This document shows positions 1 to 9,073 of a DNA stretch of 64,000 nt, piece by piece. The stretch covers positions 1-64,000 of the forward strand of contig NZ_QMKK01000046.1 of assembly GCF_003287875.1 (NCBI RefSeq). The letters run 5' to 3'. Numbering within the stretch: the stretch's first letter is position 1; each line of letters opens with the position of its first letter. The notes under the pieces were generated by a model. That model had not been told where the DNA came from. It ran no database searches and worked only from the letters and a program-made list of their open reading frames with translations. Origin of the DNA: Martinezella tropici. Lineage in GTDB: Bacteria > Pseudomonadota > Alphaproteobacteria > Rhizobiales > Rhizobiaceae. A program made the translations under genes and the position numbers.

Positions 1-125
1 GTATCGAGATCGTCGAACTGGCTGGAATCGACGATGTTGCAGCCCTGCTCGGCCAGATAGTTCGAGATCGCCGCAACGATCCCACGCGTCGACTTGCACG
101 TCACTGTCAATACATAGCTCGTCAT
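1..125 (-). CDS. purU: Formyltetrahydrofolate deformylase, N-terminal part (cut by window edge)
   Basis: Only the first 41 or so codons lie in the window. The ATG is at 125 on the minus strand and the gene runs off the left edge. The peptide begins MTSYVLTVTCKSTRGIVAAI and continues with NYLAEQGCNIVDSSQFDD, the N-terminal ACT domain typical of PurU. That family hydrolyses 10-formyl-THF to formate and THF in one-carbon and purine metabolism. The catalytic formyltransferase-like domain is outside the window, so this rests on the ACT segment alone. An ACT domain of another protein is possible, but the CNIVDSSQFDD stretch is very PurU-like. The 211 bases to the next gene show no recognisable feature. 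Confidence 0.8.
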   Translation of the reverse strand, partial: MTSYVLTVTCKSTRGIVAAISNYLAEQGCNIVDSSQFDDLD

Positions 126-336
126 GTCTCTTCCCTCGTAAAGCGGCTTGATCTTCGCCGCTCGCTTATCGCAATCAGCCGGCAGGGAAAAGTGTCCCCG
201 ATCCGAACGTGGGGCAAAGCTTATGACAGGCGGCGGAAAATTCCGTTCCCATTGCGCCGTCCAGCCGCGTATCCCCGTCGTCCCGACGGAAGACGGCACG
301 AATCTGATGGGGAGCGCTGATTTGATAGGACGACAG

Positions 337-1362
337 TCACGCGGCGACCGCGCGCTTCCTTCTCCATTTTCTCCAGCGGCTGGGCGTCGTCAGCTCATGG
401 ACGACGGCGCCGCCGATCGCCGAGCAGAGGATACAGCCGGTGACGAAGACCGGCGCATTCGCCAGAATGTCGATATTCAGGTGGACGCAAACGACGCGCA
501 GCAATGCGAGCGTGAAGGCGTGGGTGATATAGATGCTGTAGGAGGCATCCCCCAGGTAATTCAGCGTGGCGATGACCGGGAGCTTCGAGAAGTCGATAGA
601 GACGGCCGAGTACAGGATGACGACGGCCGGGATGCCCCACATGTAGGCGCGCATGCTGGCATCGCAGAGCGTTTCGTTGATGAGCAGGAACGAGAATCCC
701 ATCACCAGCGCCGGCCAGGCGACGGCCTGCGGCAGCAGGATCTTGTCGAGATAGAGCTTGGCAAGAAAGACGCCCGCCAGAAACTCATAGATGATCGGAT
801 CGCTGTAGAATTTGGCGGCGGTCGTATCGCCTGGGAGAATGCTGCAGACGGCGATGATCGCGGTCATCGCGGCAAAGAGTGCGGCGAAGCGCCATTTTTC
901 GCGCACGAGCAGCAGCAGGCCGAAGATGAGATAGAAGAACATCTCGTAGTTCAGCGTCCAGCCCGGCACGACGACGGGGACGGTCAGCGTGAGATCAGCC
1001 GGATTGCGCCAGGGAAGGAAGAAGAGGGAGGCGATGAGATGCGGAAGGTCGAAGACAGTCGACTTCAGCAACGTCGGAGCCACCAGCGCCACGCTGGCGG
1101 CAAACAGGGTCGCCAGCCAATAGAGCGGCACGATGCGCTGGATCCGGCGCCGGTAGAAATCCAGCGGGCGAACTTCGCGCCCGGCTGTGGTCAGCCACAT
1201 GACGAAACCGCTGAGCACGAAGAATATGTCGACGCCCGTCTCGCCGAAGAGATGGAAAACCGTCTGGAAGCCAGGCTGGACCTTCGGCACCTGCAGCACC
1301 GAATGAAAATAGACGACCATCAGCGCAGCGATGGCACGCAGATACTGCAGCTGAACAAGCAT
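337..1362 (-). CDS. Acyltransferase family 3 membrane protein (ExoZ-like sugar O-acetyltransferase)
   Basis: A 341-residue multi-pass membrane protein. The N terminus has LQYLRAIAALMVVYFHS, the active-site helix of acyltransferase-3 proteins with its conserved Arg and His. FFVLSGFVMW and FYRRRIQRIVPLYW follow, both hallmark segments. About ten hydrophobic helices cover the rest. Members such as ExoZ put acetyl groups on exopolysaccharide sugars at the inner membrane. I chose the ATG at 1362 because GAGGA sits 8 bases upstream; a GTG at 1374 is also in frame. It is the last gene of a minus-strand run GH5, polymerase, acyltransferase, 38 bases after the polymerase stop. The substrate is inferred from this context. 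Confidence 0.85.
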   Translation of the reverse strand: MLVQLQYLRAIAALMVVYFHSVLQVPKVQPGFQTVFHLFGETGVDIFFVLSGFVMWLTTAGREVRPLDFYRRRIQRIVPLYWLATLFAASVALVAPTLLKSTVFDLPHLIASLFFLPWRNPADLTLTVPVVVPGWTLNYEMFFYLIFGLLLLVREKWRFAALFAAMTAIIAVCSILPGDTTAAKFYSDPIIYEFLAGVFLAKLYLDKILLPQAVAWPALVMGFSFLLINETLCDASMRAYMWGIPAVVILYSAVSIDFSKLPVIATLNYLGDASYSIYITHAFTLALLRVVCVHLNIDILANAPVFVTGCILCSAIGGAVVHELTTPSRWRKWRRKRAVAA

Positions 1363-1400
1363 CCCGATCCTCACCCGGCCGTTGCCGACGCGAATCGTCG

Positions 1401-2645
1401 TCAGCCCGGCACTCTGCTTTCGTTTAAGGTCTCCGACTGCGCCCGAACGGCGCGCGGTCTGTCGGAGACACGCATGTAACCGACGAGCAGCCAGAGCAGT
1501 CCGGCGATCTTTATGGAAAAGATTGCCGTACCGCCGATCATCATATTCAGAAAAATGAAAAGAGAGAGTGAATGCGCGCAGCGCCTTTGCGCCGCCGTCC
1601 TTCCTGCCGGATAGAGGCAGACGAAGAGCCAGAAGACGATCAGGCCGAAGATCGTCGACCCGTAGATGAGATAGACATAGCCGCTGTCGGCGAATTCGCC
1701 GATGCGCGAGATCGACAGGCCGAGCATGGATTGGATATCGAGCTCCAGCATCTTCTTGATCGTGACGCCGATCCGTCCCGTGAAATTGTCTCCGACCTCG
1801 TCCGGCTTCATGAAATGCACGAAGAAGCCCACCAGGATGATGACTGGCATCAGGACAAGGCTGAAACCCTTCGGGATCTTGGGAAACAGAAAATAACCCG
1901 CAATGCTGATGCAGGAGAAGATCAGCATCGTGCGGGTATCGTTGGTGAGCAGGATCAAAAGCACCGTCGAGATAAAAAGCGCTTTTTCGAGCAGGGCGAG
2001 CTTCGGCCAGAATGAGAGCAGGTAGATGACGATGACCCCGCAGAAATTGGCGAGAGACACCTGCTCCAGGAAGATCGAGGACGAACGGTGATCGATGAGG
2101 CCGAAGGAGAAACGCCCCTGGAAGCCGAGGGCATTGGCAAAGAGGCCGGTCGAATTGAAGCTCGCCTGCTTGATCCCGCGCGTATTCTCGAAATATTCGC
2201 CGGGATGGAACAGGCTGACGTAGAAGGGCGTGCTGACGACTTCGCAGACGAGGAATAGCAGCACCGCCGCGCAGGCGATCCGGAAGGCAAGCCTGACCGT
2301 TCGCTCGCTCGCCCAGCTGCCGATGCCGGCAAAGCAGAAGATGATCAGGATGTTGCGGAACTGGTCGATGAAGGTCAGGCGATTGAAGACGGTGATGTAG
2401 ATCGTGATGACAAGCGTGAAGACGAGGAAAAGGACGATCGGCAGGTCTTCTTCATAGATTCCCTTTTTCAGAATGAAAGCCACGCTGGAGATCATCATCA
2501 GGCCCTCGCAGAGCACGACATGCGAGACCGAAAGCGGCATGATGTTGTGGTTGATATAGGCGAGGATGCAGTTGTAGAGCACCGAAAACAGCGTGATCGC
2601 CAGGATCGGATAATCGACGCGCTGTTTATCGGTAGGGCTTCTCAT
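1401..2645 (-). CDS. O-antigen/exopolysaccharide polymerase-like membrane protein (Wzy/ExoQ type)
   Basis: About 414 residues with some 10-12 predicted membrane helices and a larger loop near the middle (HPGEYFENTRGIKQASFNSTG). This is the usual shape of Wzy/ExoQ polymerases, which join lipid-linked repeat units in the periplasm. The motif LLTNDTRTMLIFS resembles the late conserved segment of O-antigen ligase/polymerase proteins. Sequence conservation is low in this family, so topology and context carry the call: it lies between an EPS acyltransferase and a GH5 glucanase, all on the minus strand, with a Wzz-type protein encoded divergently. The ATG at 2645 gives MRSPTDKQRVDYP; an upstream in-frame codon would add 12 unlikely residues. 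Confidence 0.7.
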   Translation of the reverse strand: MRSPTDKQRVDYPILAITLFSVLYNCILAYINHNIMPLSVSHVVLCEGLMMISSVAFILKKGIYEEDLPIVLFLVFTLVITIYITVFNRLTFIDQFRNILIIFCFAGIGSWASERTVRLAFRIACAAVLLFLVCEVVSTPFYVSLFHPGEYFENTRGIKQASFNSTGLFANALGFQGRFSFGLIDHRSSSIFLEQVSLANFCGVIVIYLLSFWPKLALLEKALFISTVLLILLTNDTRTMLIFSCISIAGYFLFPKIPKGFSLVLMPVIILVGFFVHFMKPDEVGDNFTGRIGVTIKKMLELDIQSMLGLSISRIGEFADSGYVYLIYGSTIFGLIVFWLFVCLYPAGRTAAQRRCAHSLSLFIFLNMMIGGTAIFSIKIAGLLWLLVGYMRVSDRPRAVRAQSETLNESRVPG

Positions 2646-2751
2646 CTGTTGTCCGGGGCTGCCGCATGCTTTGGCCGGCACGACGATAGCAGTCTCATGA
2701 TTCGCGACAAAGCGCCAATCGCCTGCCTGCGCCGCCGGTTCTCACCGTCGA

Positions 2752-3834
2752 TCAGCCCGCCGGCTTCACGGCCGCGCAGCTCGGCGCCAGGGCTGCCTTC
2801 TTGCCGGCGGCAGCCGTGATCGTCTTCATCTGCGGCCGGTCCTTGCCGTTACGCGGCTGCACGTTCAACGGTTCGTCCGCCGGCCACCATTCGCCCGCAG
2901 CCCAATAGCTCCAGCCGAGCCAGACGTCGCTATGATCAGCCATGATGCCGAACACGGCCTTCAGCCCGTCGAGGCAGGGCTGGGTGCCGGGCACGCCGAA
3001 TTCACCGAGAAAGCCACGCTTGCCGTTCTTGCGCAGCCACTCCGTGACATCAAGCAATCCCTTTTGGGCACTGTCTCTGCCATCGCAGACGGCGTGTGTG
3101 CCGGAGCTGTCGGCATCGAGATACTGATGGAATTCGAAGGCGTAGAAATCGAGCGGGTCCTTAACGCCGAGCATGACTGTGCCATTGGCGCCGCCGCCCA
3201 GAACGTCGGCCGACCAGCTGTGCGCCCCCGTCCAGTTCGTGCCGGGCACGAGAATAAGGTTGCGCGCCCCGACGGTGCGGATGCTGCGGATGGCCGCATT
3301 GGCCGCCTCTAGCCAGTCCGGCGCCTTGATGTCGTGCGGCTCGTTCATCAGGCCGAATAGGACGCCCTTGCGGTTGGCGAATTCGATCGCCAGCCGTGCC
3401 CAAAAGTCACCGAAGGCAAGATCCGTCGCAGGCGCCTGCGTCAGCTGGGTCTTGTCGTAATAGCCGAAATTGTGCGGATCGAGGAGCACGGCCATGCCGT
3501 GCTTCTGGATGAGATCGACGGCATCCTTCAGCCGCTGCAGCTCCGCGCCGTCGAAAGGTTGCCCCAGCACCGGCTGCAGGCGCTCCCAGCGGAAGGGCAA
3601 ACGCACGATATTCATACCCTTGTTCGCGAAATAGCGCACCGTCTCTTCCGAGTTATATGTATAGTTGACGCCGAACGCCCCGTCGCGGTCGCCATATTCG
3701 GCGCCGGAAAGATTGATGCCACGATAGCAGAGCTGCGAGGCGGCAAAGCCGTCATCGGCTTGCGCGACAATGGAGGCAATGGCCACCGTAGCGGCAAGCG
3801 CGCGATGCAGCAGTCTTGTCATCGGTCCGGTCAT
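2752..3834 (-). CDS. Secreted glycoside hydrolase family 5 (endoglucanase-like)
   Basis: A 360-residue protein with an N-terminal signal sequence (hydrophobic stretch about 8-24, likely cleavage near FAA-SQ). The GH5 core follows: CYRGINLSGAEYG, then IVRLPFRWERLQP, the acid/base Glu in GLMNEPHD (E165), FEFHQYLD, and the nucleophile Glu in FLGEFGVPG (E278), then WLGWSYWAAGEWW. GH5 enzymes cut beta-1,4 glucans and related polymers by a retaining mechanism. The start at 3834 has GGGAG 7 bases upstream. It is the first gene of the minus-strand EPS run and is divergent from the Wzz gene, so it more likely trims or releases the cell's own polysaccharide than digests plant cellulose. That role is inferred. 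Confidence 0.88.
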   Translation of the reverse strand: MTGPMTRLLHRALAATVAIASIVAQADDGFAASQLCYRGINLSGAEYGDRDGAFGVNYTYNSEETVRYFANKGMNIVRLPFRWERLQPVLGQPFDGAELQRLKDAVDLIQKHGMAVLLDPHNFGYYDKTQLTQAPATDLAFGDFWARLAIEFANRKGVLFGLMNEPHDIKAPDWLEAANAAIRSIRTVGARNLILVPGTNWTGAHSWSADVLGGGANGTVMLGVKDPLDFYAFEFHQYLDADSSGTHAVCDGRDSAQKGLLDVTEWLRKNGKRGFLGEFGVPGTQPCLDGLKAVFGIMADHSDVWLGWSYWAAGEWWPADEPLNVQPRNGKDRPQMKTITAAAGKKAALAPSCAAVKPAG

Positions 3835-4026
3835 TCCACGCTCCCGTTGGCGGTGAAGGCGCTGTTTTCATAAGGCTGGTCGCGTTGAACAATGGTGAAT
3901 GGAAAGCGCTGCCATTGCCGCTGCCTCGACTTCCTCCGAGTGTCCTTAATGTTCCGTTAGCCAAACATTTCTAAACTCCTTGCATCCGCTGGGCGCAACA
4001 GGTCTGCGGAGCGTAGAAAGCCTGGC

Positions 4027-5712
4027 ATGAGCTCAATGGAACGAAACAAGCGATCGGACCAACTTTCGGGTTGGCGCGGCATTGAGCCGTCTGACGGATA
4101 CCGTCAGGGCCAACGTTCGCGCAGCCCGCTGCTGCGTCCGCGCGATTTCGTTTCCGGCATCGAGCCTGCCGCGGCGGCTCGGCCGATCGACATGGCGACA
4201 ATCAACATGGCAACACAGGGAGCGAGCAAGAGCGAGCCGTCGCCGCGCGAATTTCAGCCCGATGTAAAACCGCAGCCGGCCGCCGAGTCGGTTGCCGCCG
4301 TTGCCCCGATAATGGAAGCCGCAATGATTGCGACGCCGCCGAGTGCCGCCGCACCGCCGGTGCCGGCAGTGATGGCTGAGGTGCCGTTGCTCGATCTTCG
4401 CTCGGCTGTTGCCTCGATCTGGGCAAAGAAGTTCGTGGTCCTTGCTCTTGCCGGCGCTGGCGCCGTGCTGGGCGCGGCCGTCATTCCGCTGATACCTCAG
4501 AAATTTACGGCCGAAACCAGTCTCTACTTCGATCCGCGACCGGTCGGTACTTCCGATTCCGCCCAGCAGGCTCCCACGGCGCCGGAATTGATCACGACGA
4601 TGATCGACAGCCAGACGCAGATCCTGTCTTCGGGCAAGGTGCTCGGCCGGGTCGTCGATGCGTTGAAGCTCGATCAGGATCCGCAGTTCGATGGCGGCGC
4701 CACCGGCGAGGCGGCGAAATATGTCGCGGCCGCCGCGCTGGCGAAAGCCGTGCAGATCGCCCGCGAGGCAAGCACCTATGTCGTAACAGCGAAGGTGACG
4801 ACCGGCGATCCGCAGAAATCGGCCAGGATCGCCAACCAACTCGTGGCCTCCTTCATGGAAGAGGAGAGCAAGGCCGCGTCGAACAGCTATAAGAACAGCA
4901 ATACCGCGCTGGATTCCCGGCTCGAGGATCTGCGCCAGCAGGTACTATCGGCCGAGAAAGCCGTCGAAACCTATCGTGCCGACAATGACATGGTGGCTGT
5001 CGAGGGCAATCTGATTTCCGACAAGCGCCTGACCGCGCTGAACGACATGCTGGTTACCGCCCAGCAGAAGACGATCGAGGCGAAGGCCCGTGCCGACGCG
5101 GCTGGCAAGTTGAGCTTCGATGATGTGGTTTCCAACAATCCTTCCTCCGGGGCGACGTCGAACGCATTGAGCAGCCTGCGGCAGCAATATGCGGCGTTGG
5201 CGGCCAATGTCGGCAGCCTTCAAAGCCAGCTTGGCGCCCGTCATCCGCGCTTGCTCGCCGCCAAATCCTCCCTGGAAAGCCTTGGCGCGGAAATCCGGGC
5301 CGAATTGCAGCGGCAGATGACCTCGGCCCGGGCGGACTATGAACAGGCGCAGAAGGCCGAGCAGGACATCGCCAAGGAACTTGCGGTGCAGAAAGCCTCG
5401 CAAGTCAATACATCCGGCAAGCTCGTCGGCCTGAACGAACTGCAACGCAAGGCAACCGCTGCCCGCGATCTCTATGAATCGCTTCTGAAGCGATCCGGTC
5501 AGGCGAGTGACGCGCAGGACCTGTCGCAGAGCAATATTCGCGTGATCTCCGAAGCGGAGCCGCCGTTGAAGGCGGATGGACCGAGCCGGAAGGTGATGAT
5601 GGTCGCGGGCCTGATCGCCGGCGCGATGTTCGGTGCGGGCCTCGGCATGGCTTTTGCCATTCTCCTCGGCCTGTTTCGGCACCCCGTCATCCGCGGCTAT
5701 TTCGGTAAATGA
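4027..5712 (+). CDS. Polysaccharide chain-length determinant (Wzz/GumC-type) without kinase domain
   Basis: A 561-residue inner-membrane protein. Residues 1-125 are a Pro/Ala-rich cytoplasmic segment. A membrane helix lies near 135-156, followed by the Wzz domain with TAETSLYFDPRPV and a long helical, coiled-coil-prone periplasmic region (about 275-480). The Pro-rich segment before the second helix contains RVISEAEPPLKADGPSRK, and the second helix spans about 523-550. This is the ExoP/GumC plan, but the C terminus stops 11 residues after the helix, so the usual BY-kinase domain with Walker motifs is missing. A separate kinase may exist elsewhere. It probably sets polymer length together with the neighbouring polymerase. 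The ribosome binding site is weak; ATG at 4036 is an alternative. Confidence 0.85.
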   Translation: MSSMERNKRSDQLSGWRGIEPSDGYRQGQRSRSPLLRPRDFVSGIEPAAAARPIDMATINMATQGASKSEPSPREFQPDVKPQPAAESVAAVAPIMEAAMIATPPSAAAPPVPAVMAEVPLLDLRSAVASIWAKKFVVLALAGAGAVLGAAVIPLIPQKFTAETSLYFDPRPVGTSDSAQQAPTAPELITTMIDSQTQILSSGKVLGRVVDALKLDQDPQFDGGATGEAAKYVAAAALAKAVQIAREASTYVVTAKVTTGDPQKSARIANQLVASFMEEESKAASNSYKNSNTALDSRLEDLRQQVLSAEKAVETYRADNDMVAVEGNLISDKRLTALNDMLVTAQQKTIEAKARADAAGKLSFDDVVSNNPSSGATSNALSSLRQQYAALAANVGSLQSQLGARHPRLLAAKSSLESLGAEIRAELQRQMTSARADYEQAQKAEQDIAKELAVQKASQVNTSGKLVGLNELQRKATAARDLYESLLKRSGQASDAQDLSQSNIRVISEAEPPLKADGPSRKVMMVAGLIAGAMFGAGLGMAFAILLGLFRHPVIRGYFGK

Positions 5713-5926
5713 GCTCTCTTCCGGCTTTTTGCGCCAGGGCTTCTTCAGGATCGGGGGATGCAATTGCGCGCCGGCTGTTCTAAATGTAAATCGGCTCCGC
5801 GAATGATTGGATCCTGCTGATGGAAGCGCGATACAGTCGTCAGGGGTCGTATGATGCTTTGTGAGACAATTTATGCGAGAAAAGCGGTGCGCTGCTCCGA
5901 TGACTGGCGCCGAGGAAAACTGACCG

Positions 5927-7909
5927 ATGGTGCCCGCTGATAAGCTCGTTTTGCCATTTCTGGCACTGCCGCGTTCCACCAAGCGCGCACTGGCGCTGCT
6001 GGTCGATGCCAGCCTTTGCGTGCTCACGGTCTGGTTCGCCTATTGTCTGCGTCTCGACGATTGGGTCATTCTCGAAGGCGTTGAATGGCTGCCGGCCATC
6101 GTCTCCCTGCTCGTCGCCATACCGATCTTCATCGTCCTTGGCCTTTATCGCGCCATTTTCCGATATGCGGGCCTTTCGGCTTTCGTGACTGTCGTCAAGG
6201 CGGTGGCTATCTATGCGCTCGCCTTCATGACGATTTTTACCGCGATCAGCGTGCCGGGCGTGCCACGTACGGTCGGCATATTGCAGCCGCTGCTGCTGCT
6301 GATCGCAATCGGCCTGTCGCGCATGTGGACGCGCTATTGGCTCGGCAATGCCTATCAGCGGCTCCTCAATCGCAATCAGCTTGGCAAGGTGCTGATCTAT
6401 GGCGCCGGCGCTTCGGGACGGCAGCTTGCGGGTGCGCTTGCCAACAGCGCCGAGCTGAATGTCGTCGGCTATCTCGATGACGACCGCAACCTGCATGGCA
6501 GCATCATGGGCGGCCTGCCGATCTACGCTCCAGACGATCTGTCGGCGCTCGTGGTCTCGGGCGATATCAAGGGCGTGCTGCTTGCCTTGCCGAACGCCAC
6601 GCGGCAACGTCGCAATGAAATCCTCGAAAACATGCGCAAGGCGCGCGTGACGGTCAGGACCATGCCCGATCTGACTGCGCTCGCCCAGGGTCGCGTCGCG
6701 GTCTCGGATCTGCGCGAACTCGATATCGAGGACCTGCTTGGCCGCAATGTGATTGCCCCGGACCGCGACCTGATCGAGAAGAATATACGCGGCAAGGTGG
6801 TCATGGTGACCGGAGCGGGCGGCTCGATCGGCAGCGAGCTCTGCCGTCAGATCCTGAAAAACGAGCCATCCTCGCTCTTGCTGGTGGAACAGAGCGAATT
6901 CGCGCTCTATGCCATTCACGGCGAACTGGAGAAATCGGCTGCCTCGGCCGGCCATGCCGATGTACGCATCATCCCCTTTCTTGCCTCCGTCAGGGACGGC
7001 CAGCGGCTCAGGCAGATCATGGAGGCATGGCGGCCAAAGACCGTGTACCATGCCGCCGCTTACAAGCACGTGCCGCTCGTCGAATACAATCCCGTCGAGG
7101 GCATCCGCAACAATGTGCTGGGAACGCTGATCGCGGCCGAAGCCGCCCGTGATCATGGCGTCGAGAGTTTCGTCCTCATCAGCACCGACAAGGCAGTGCG
7201 TCCGACCAATATCATGGGCGCGAGCAAGCGGCTGGCGGAAATGGTGCTGCAGGCGATGGATGCCGATCGCAAATCAGATACCGACAGCACCAATTTCGCC
7301 ATGGTGCGCTTCGGCAATGTGCTGGGCTCCTCCGGTTCGGTCGTGCCGCTGTTTCGCCAGCAGATTCGCGACGGCGGGCCGATCACGCTCACTCATCCCG
7401 ATATCACCCGCTACTTCATGACCATCCCCGAGGCATCGCAGCTGGTCATCCAGGCGGGCGCGATGTCGGCAGGCGGCGACGTTTTCCTGCTCGACATGGG
7501 TGAGCCTGTGCGCATTGCCGATCTCGCCCGGCGCATGGTGGAACTGTCCGGTCTGACGGTGCGGGATGCGGATGAGCCGGAAGGCGATATCGAGTTGGAA
7601 ATCACCGGCTTGAGGCCTGGCGAAAAGCTCTATGAGGAACTTCTGATCGGCGATAACCCGCAACCGACGAGCCATCCGCGCATCATGCAGGCGAAGGAAG
7701 ATTTCCTGCCCTGGCCGGAGTTGTCGAAGCGGCTTGCAGCGCTGGAGGCGGCGCTGGAGAAAAATGACATCCCCCTCGCCAGAACGCTGCTGCAGAAGCT
7801 CGTATCCGGCTATGCGCCCAGCAGCGAAGTGGTCGATCTCGTCTATCGCGAACGCGAGACGGATTTGACGGTCGGCCAGCCGAATCTCGATAATGTCGCG
7901 CAGCTATAG
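5927..7909 (+). CDS. CapD/WbpM/PglF-type nucleotide-sugar 4,6-dehydratase or epimerase, membrane-bound
   Basis: A 660-residue protein. About four membrane helices come first (residues 15-130), then a first Rossmann-like domain with LIYGAGASGRQLAGAL, then a second NAD-binding domain starting near 292 with MVTGAGGSIGSELCRQ. Family motifs include YHAAAYKHVPLVE, STDKAVRPTNIMGASKR in the active-site region, MVRFGNVLGSSGSVVPLF and ITGLRPGEKLYEEL. The family modifies UDP-GlcNAc-type sugars for surface glycans, often as C4,6-dehydratases giving UDP-4-keto-6-deoxy sugars. The start has GAGGAAA upstream. It lies 214 bases after the Wzz gene on the same strand, so it likely supplies a sugar precursor for the local exopolysaccharide. 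The exact product cannot be read from the sequence. Confidence 0.88.
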   Translation: MVPADKLVLPFLALPRSTKRALALLVDASLCVLTVWFAYCLRLDDWVILEGVEWLPAIVSLLVAIPIFIVLGLYRAIFRYAGLSAFVTVVKAVAIYALAFMTIFTAISVPGVPRTVGILQPLLLLIAIGLSRMWTRYWLGNAYQRLLNRNQLGKVLIYGAGASGRQLAGALANSAELNVVGYLDDDRNLHGSIMGGLPIYAPDDLSALVVSGDIKGVLLALPNATRQRRNEILENMRKARVTVRTMPDLTALAQGRVAVSDLRELDIEDLLGRNVIAPDRDLIEKNIRGKVVMVTGAGGSIGSELCRQILKNEPSSLLLVEQSEFALYAIHGELEKSAASAGHADVRIIPFLASVRDGQRLRQIMEAWRPKTVYHAAAYKHVPLVEYNPVEGIRNNVLGTLIAAEAARDHGVESFVLISTDKAVRPTNIMGASKRLAEMVLQAMDADRKSDTDSTNFAMVRFGNVLGSSGSVVPLFRQQIRDGGPITLTHPDITRYFMTIPEASQLVIQAGAMSAGGDVFLLDMGEPVRIADLARRMVELSGLTVRDADEPEGDIELEITGLRPGEKLYEELLIGDNPQPTSHPRIMQAKEDFLPWPELSKRLAALEAALEKNDIPLARTLLQKLVSGYAPSSEVVDLVYRERETDLTVGQPNLDNVAQL

Positions 7910-7949
7910 ATGCAGCCTGAGGAATTGAGCGGCGGCCGTCCTATCAAGC

Positions 7950-8816
7950 TCAGCGCTCGCTCAAGCTCGCCGCTGCTTCCTTGACGGCGTAGCGCCAGCG
8001 CCGCATCTGATCGCATGTGCGGAACCAATGCGCCGTCAGCCGCAACAGGGGATGGCGCTTTACGGCGCGATAGTGAATACGCTTGCCGATGGTCGTGGCG
8101 GCGCGGTGCGGACTGAAGTCGACAAGATTTTCAAATGTCGTGAAGGTTTCCACGCCGGTCGACCAGCCGCGCTCAAGAGCGACGTCATAAGGAAGAAGCA
8201 TGGGCTTCAGCGTCGTCAGCAGCTTCTTGGCGGCCTTGCGGTTGACGATATAGCAGGCAGCCGACCCCTGCGGCCCGTGCATGCAGCGGCCGACGACATC
8301 GTTTTCAGTGGTTTCGCGGATCGCTTTGAAGCCGACGAGGCGGTGATTGACGAGCTTGACGAGGCGCGCGCCTTGAACGCTTTCCATGGCTGCGATCGCG
8401 CGTGGAATCAGCCGTTCATTGAGCTCGACGTCGTCTTCCATGATGATCGCCATCTTGTCGCCGCTGGCGACAAACTGCTCCAAAGCAAGCAGATGGCTGC
8501 GATAGCAGCCGTATTCGCCGGGCAGAAGCTTGCGTCCGTTATGATAGATGAAGGACTTCGGATGGAAATCGATGCGATCACGCTCCGCGATCACACGACC
8601 GTCGACGGCGGGAATGCGCGTGATGTCCAGGTCGTATTCCATCGCCTGGCTGCATAGGCGTTCCCAACGCTCGCGCGACCGATCGAGGTTTATGACATAG
8701 ATGCGAAGCTGCTGAGCGGCTTCGTCAGCGATGTCGGGATCGACAAGGCGAGGGATACGATTAATCTGTTCGAGAATGACTGTTACTCCTGCAAACAGAA
8801 ACCGCGGCGACAGCAA
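7950..8816 (-). CDS. Glycosyltransferase family 25 protein (LPS/EPS biosynthesis)
   Basis: At most 288 residues. The GT25 hallmark LRIYVINLDRSRERWE begins near residue 37. IPAVDGRV, PGEYGCYRSHLLALEQ and the metal/nucleotide motif MAIIMEDDVELNERLIP follow. GT25 enzymes transfer galactose or similar sugars from UDP-sugars in lipooligosaccharide and EPS assembly, in the cytoplasm. The 5' end is unclear. The frame opens with a TTG at 8816 that lacks a Shine-Dalgarno sequence, while a good AGGAG lies before an ATT codon at 8777 (residue 14). The gene converges on the CapD-like gene with a 40-base gap and probably belongs to the same surface-glycan region. Confidence 0.82.
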   Translation of the reverse strand: MLSPRFLFAGVTVILEQINRIPRLVDPDIADEAAQQLRIYVINLDRSRERWERLCSQAMEYDLDITRIPAVDGRVIAERDRIDFHPKSFIYHNGRKLLPGEYGCYRSHLLALEQFVASGDKMAIIMEDDVELNERLIPRAIAAMESVQGARLVKLVNHRLVGFKAIRETTENDVVGRCMHGPQGSAACYIVNRKAAKKLLTTLKPMLLPYDVALERGWSTGVETFTTFENLVDFSPHRAATTIGKRIHYRAVKRHPLLRLTAHWFRTCDQMRRWRYAVKEAAASLSER

Positions 8817-9073
8817 CTAAGAAGACTTTTCTACTACTATATAACATGCTTATGACTTGTCGCAAATGCCGGTTGCGCGCCCATGTTGTATTTGCGGATA
8901 AAAGCATTTTATTTGGTGTAACGCAGCGTGAACGAATTTCCGTCGCTACCCCATCGATCATTTGAACGCGATTTCGACGGGCGGCCTGTTGGCGCGCGAC
9001 AGCGGCGTCATTATATTCATGCGGCCGGATGCTGAAGTGGCTAATTCGCATGGGTAAAGGATTGTCGCAAGTC

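Noticed and set aside
148..1479. Long plus-strand frame of 443 codons opposite the acyltransferase
   Set aside because: It runs antisense to a gene with clear membrane helices and family motifs, and its translation is charged and repetitive, typical of the reverse of a GC-rich gene.
3946..3960. TTAA-N7-TTAG between the GH5 and Wzz genes as a CtrA site
   Set aside because: One mismatch in a short motif; expected by chance in intergenic DNA, and no second site supports it.
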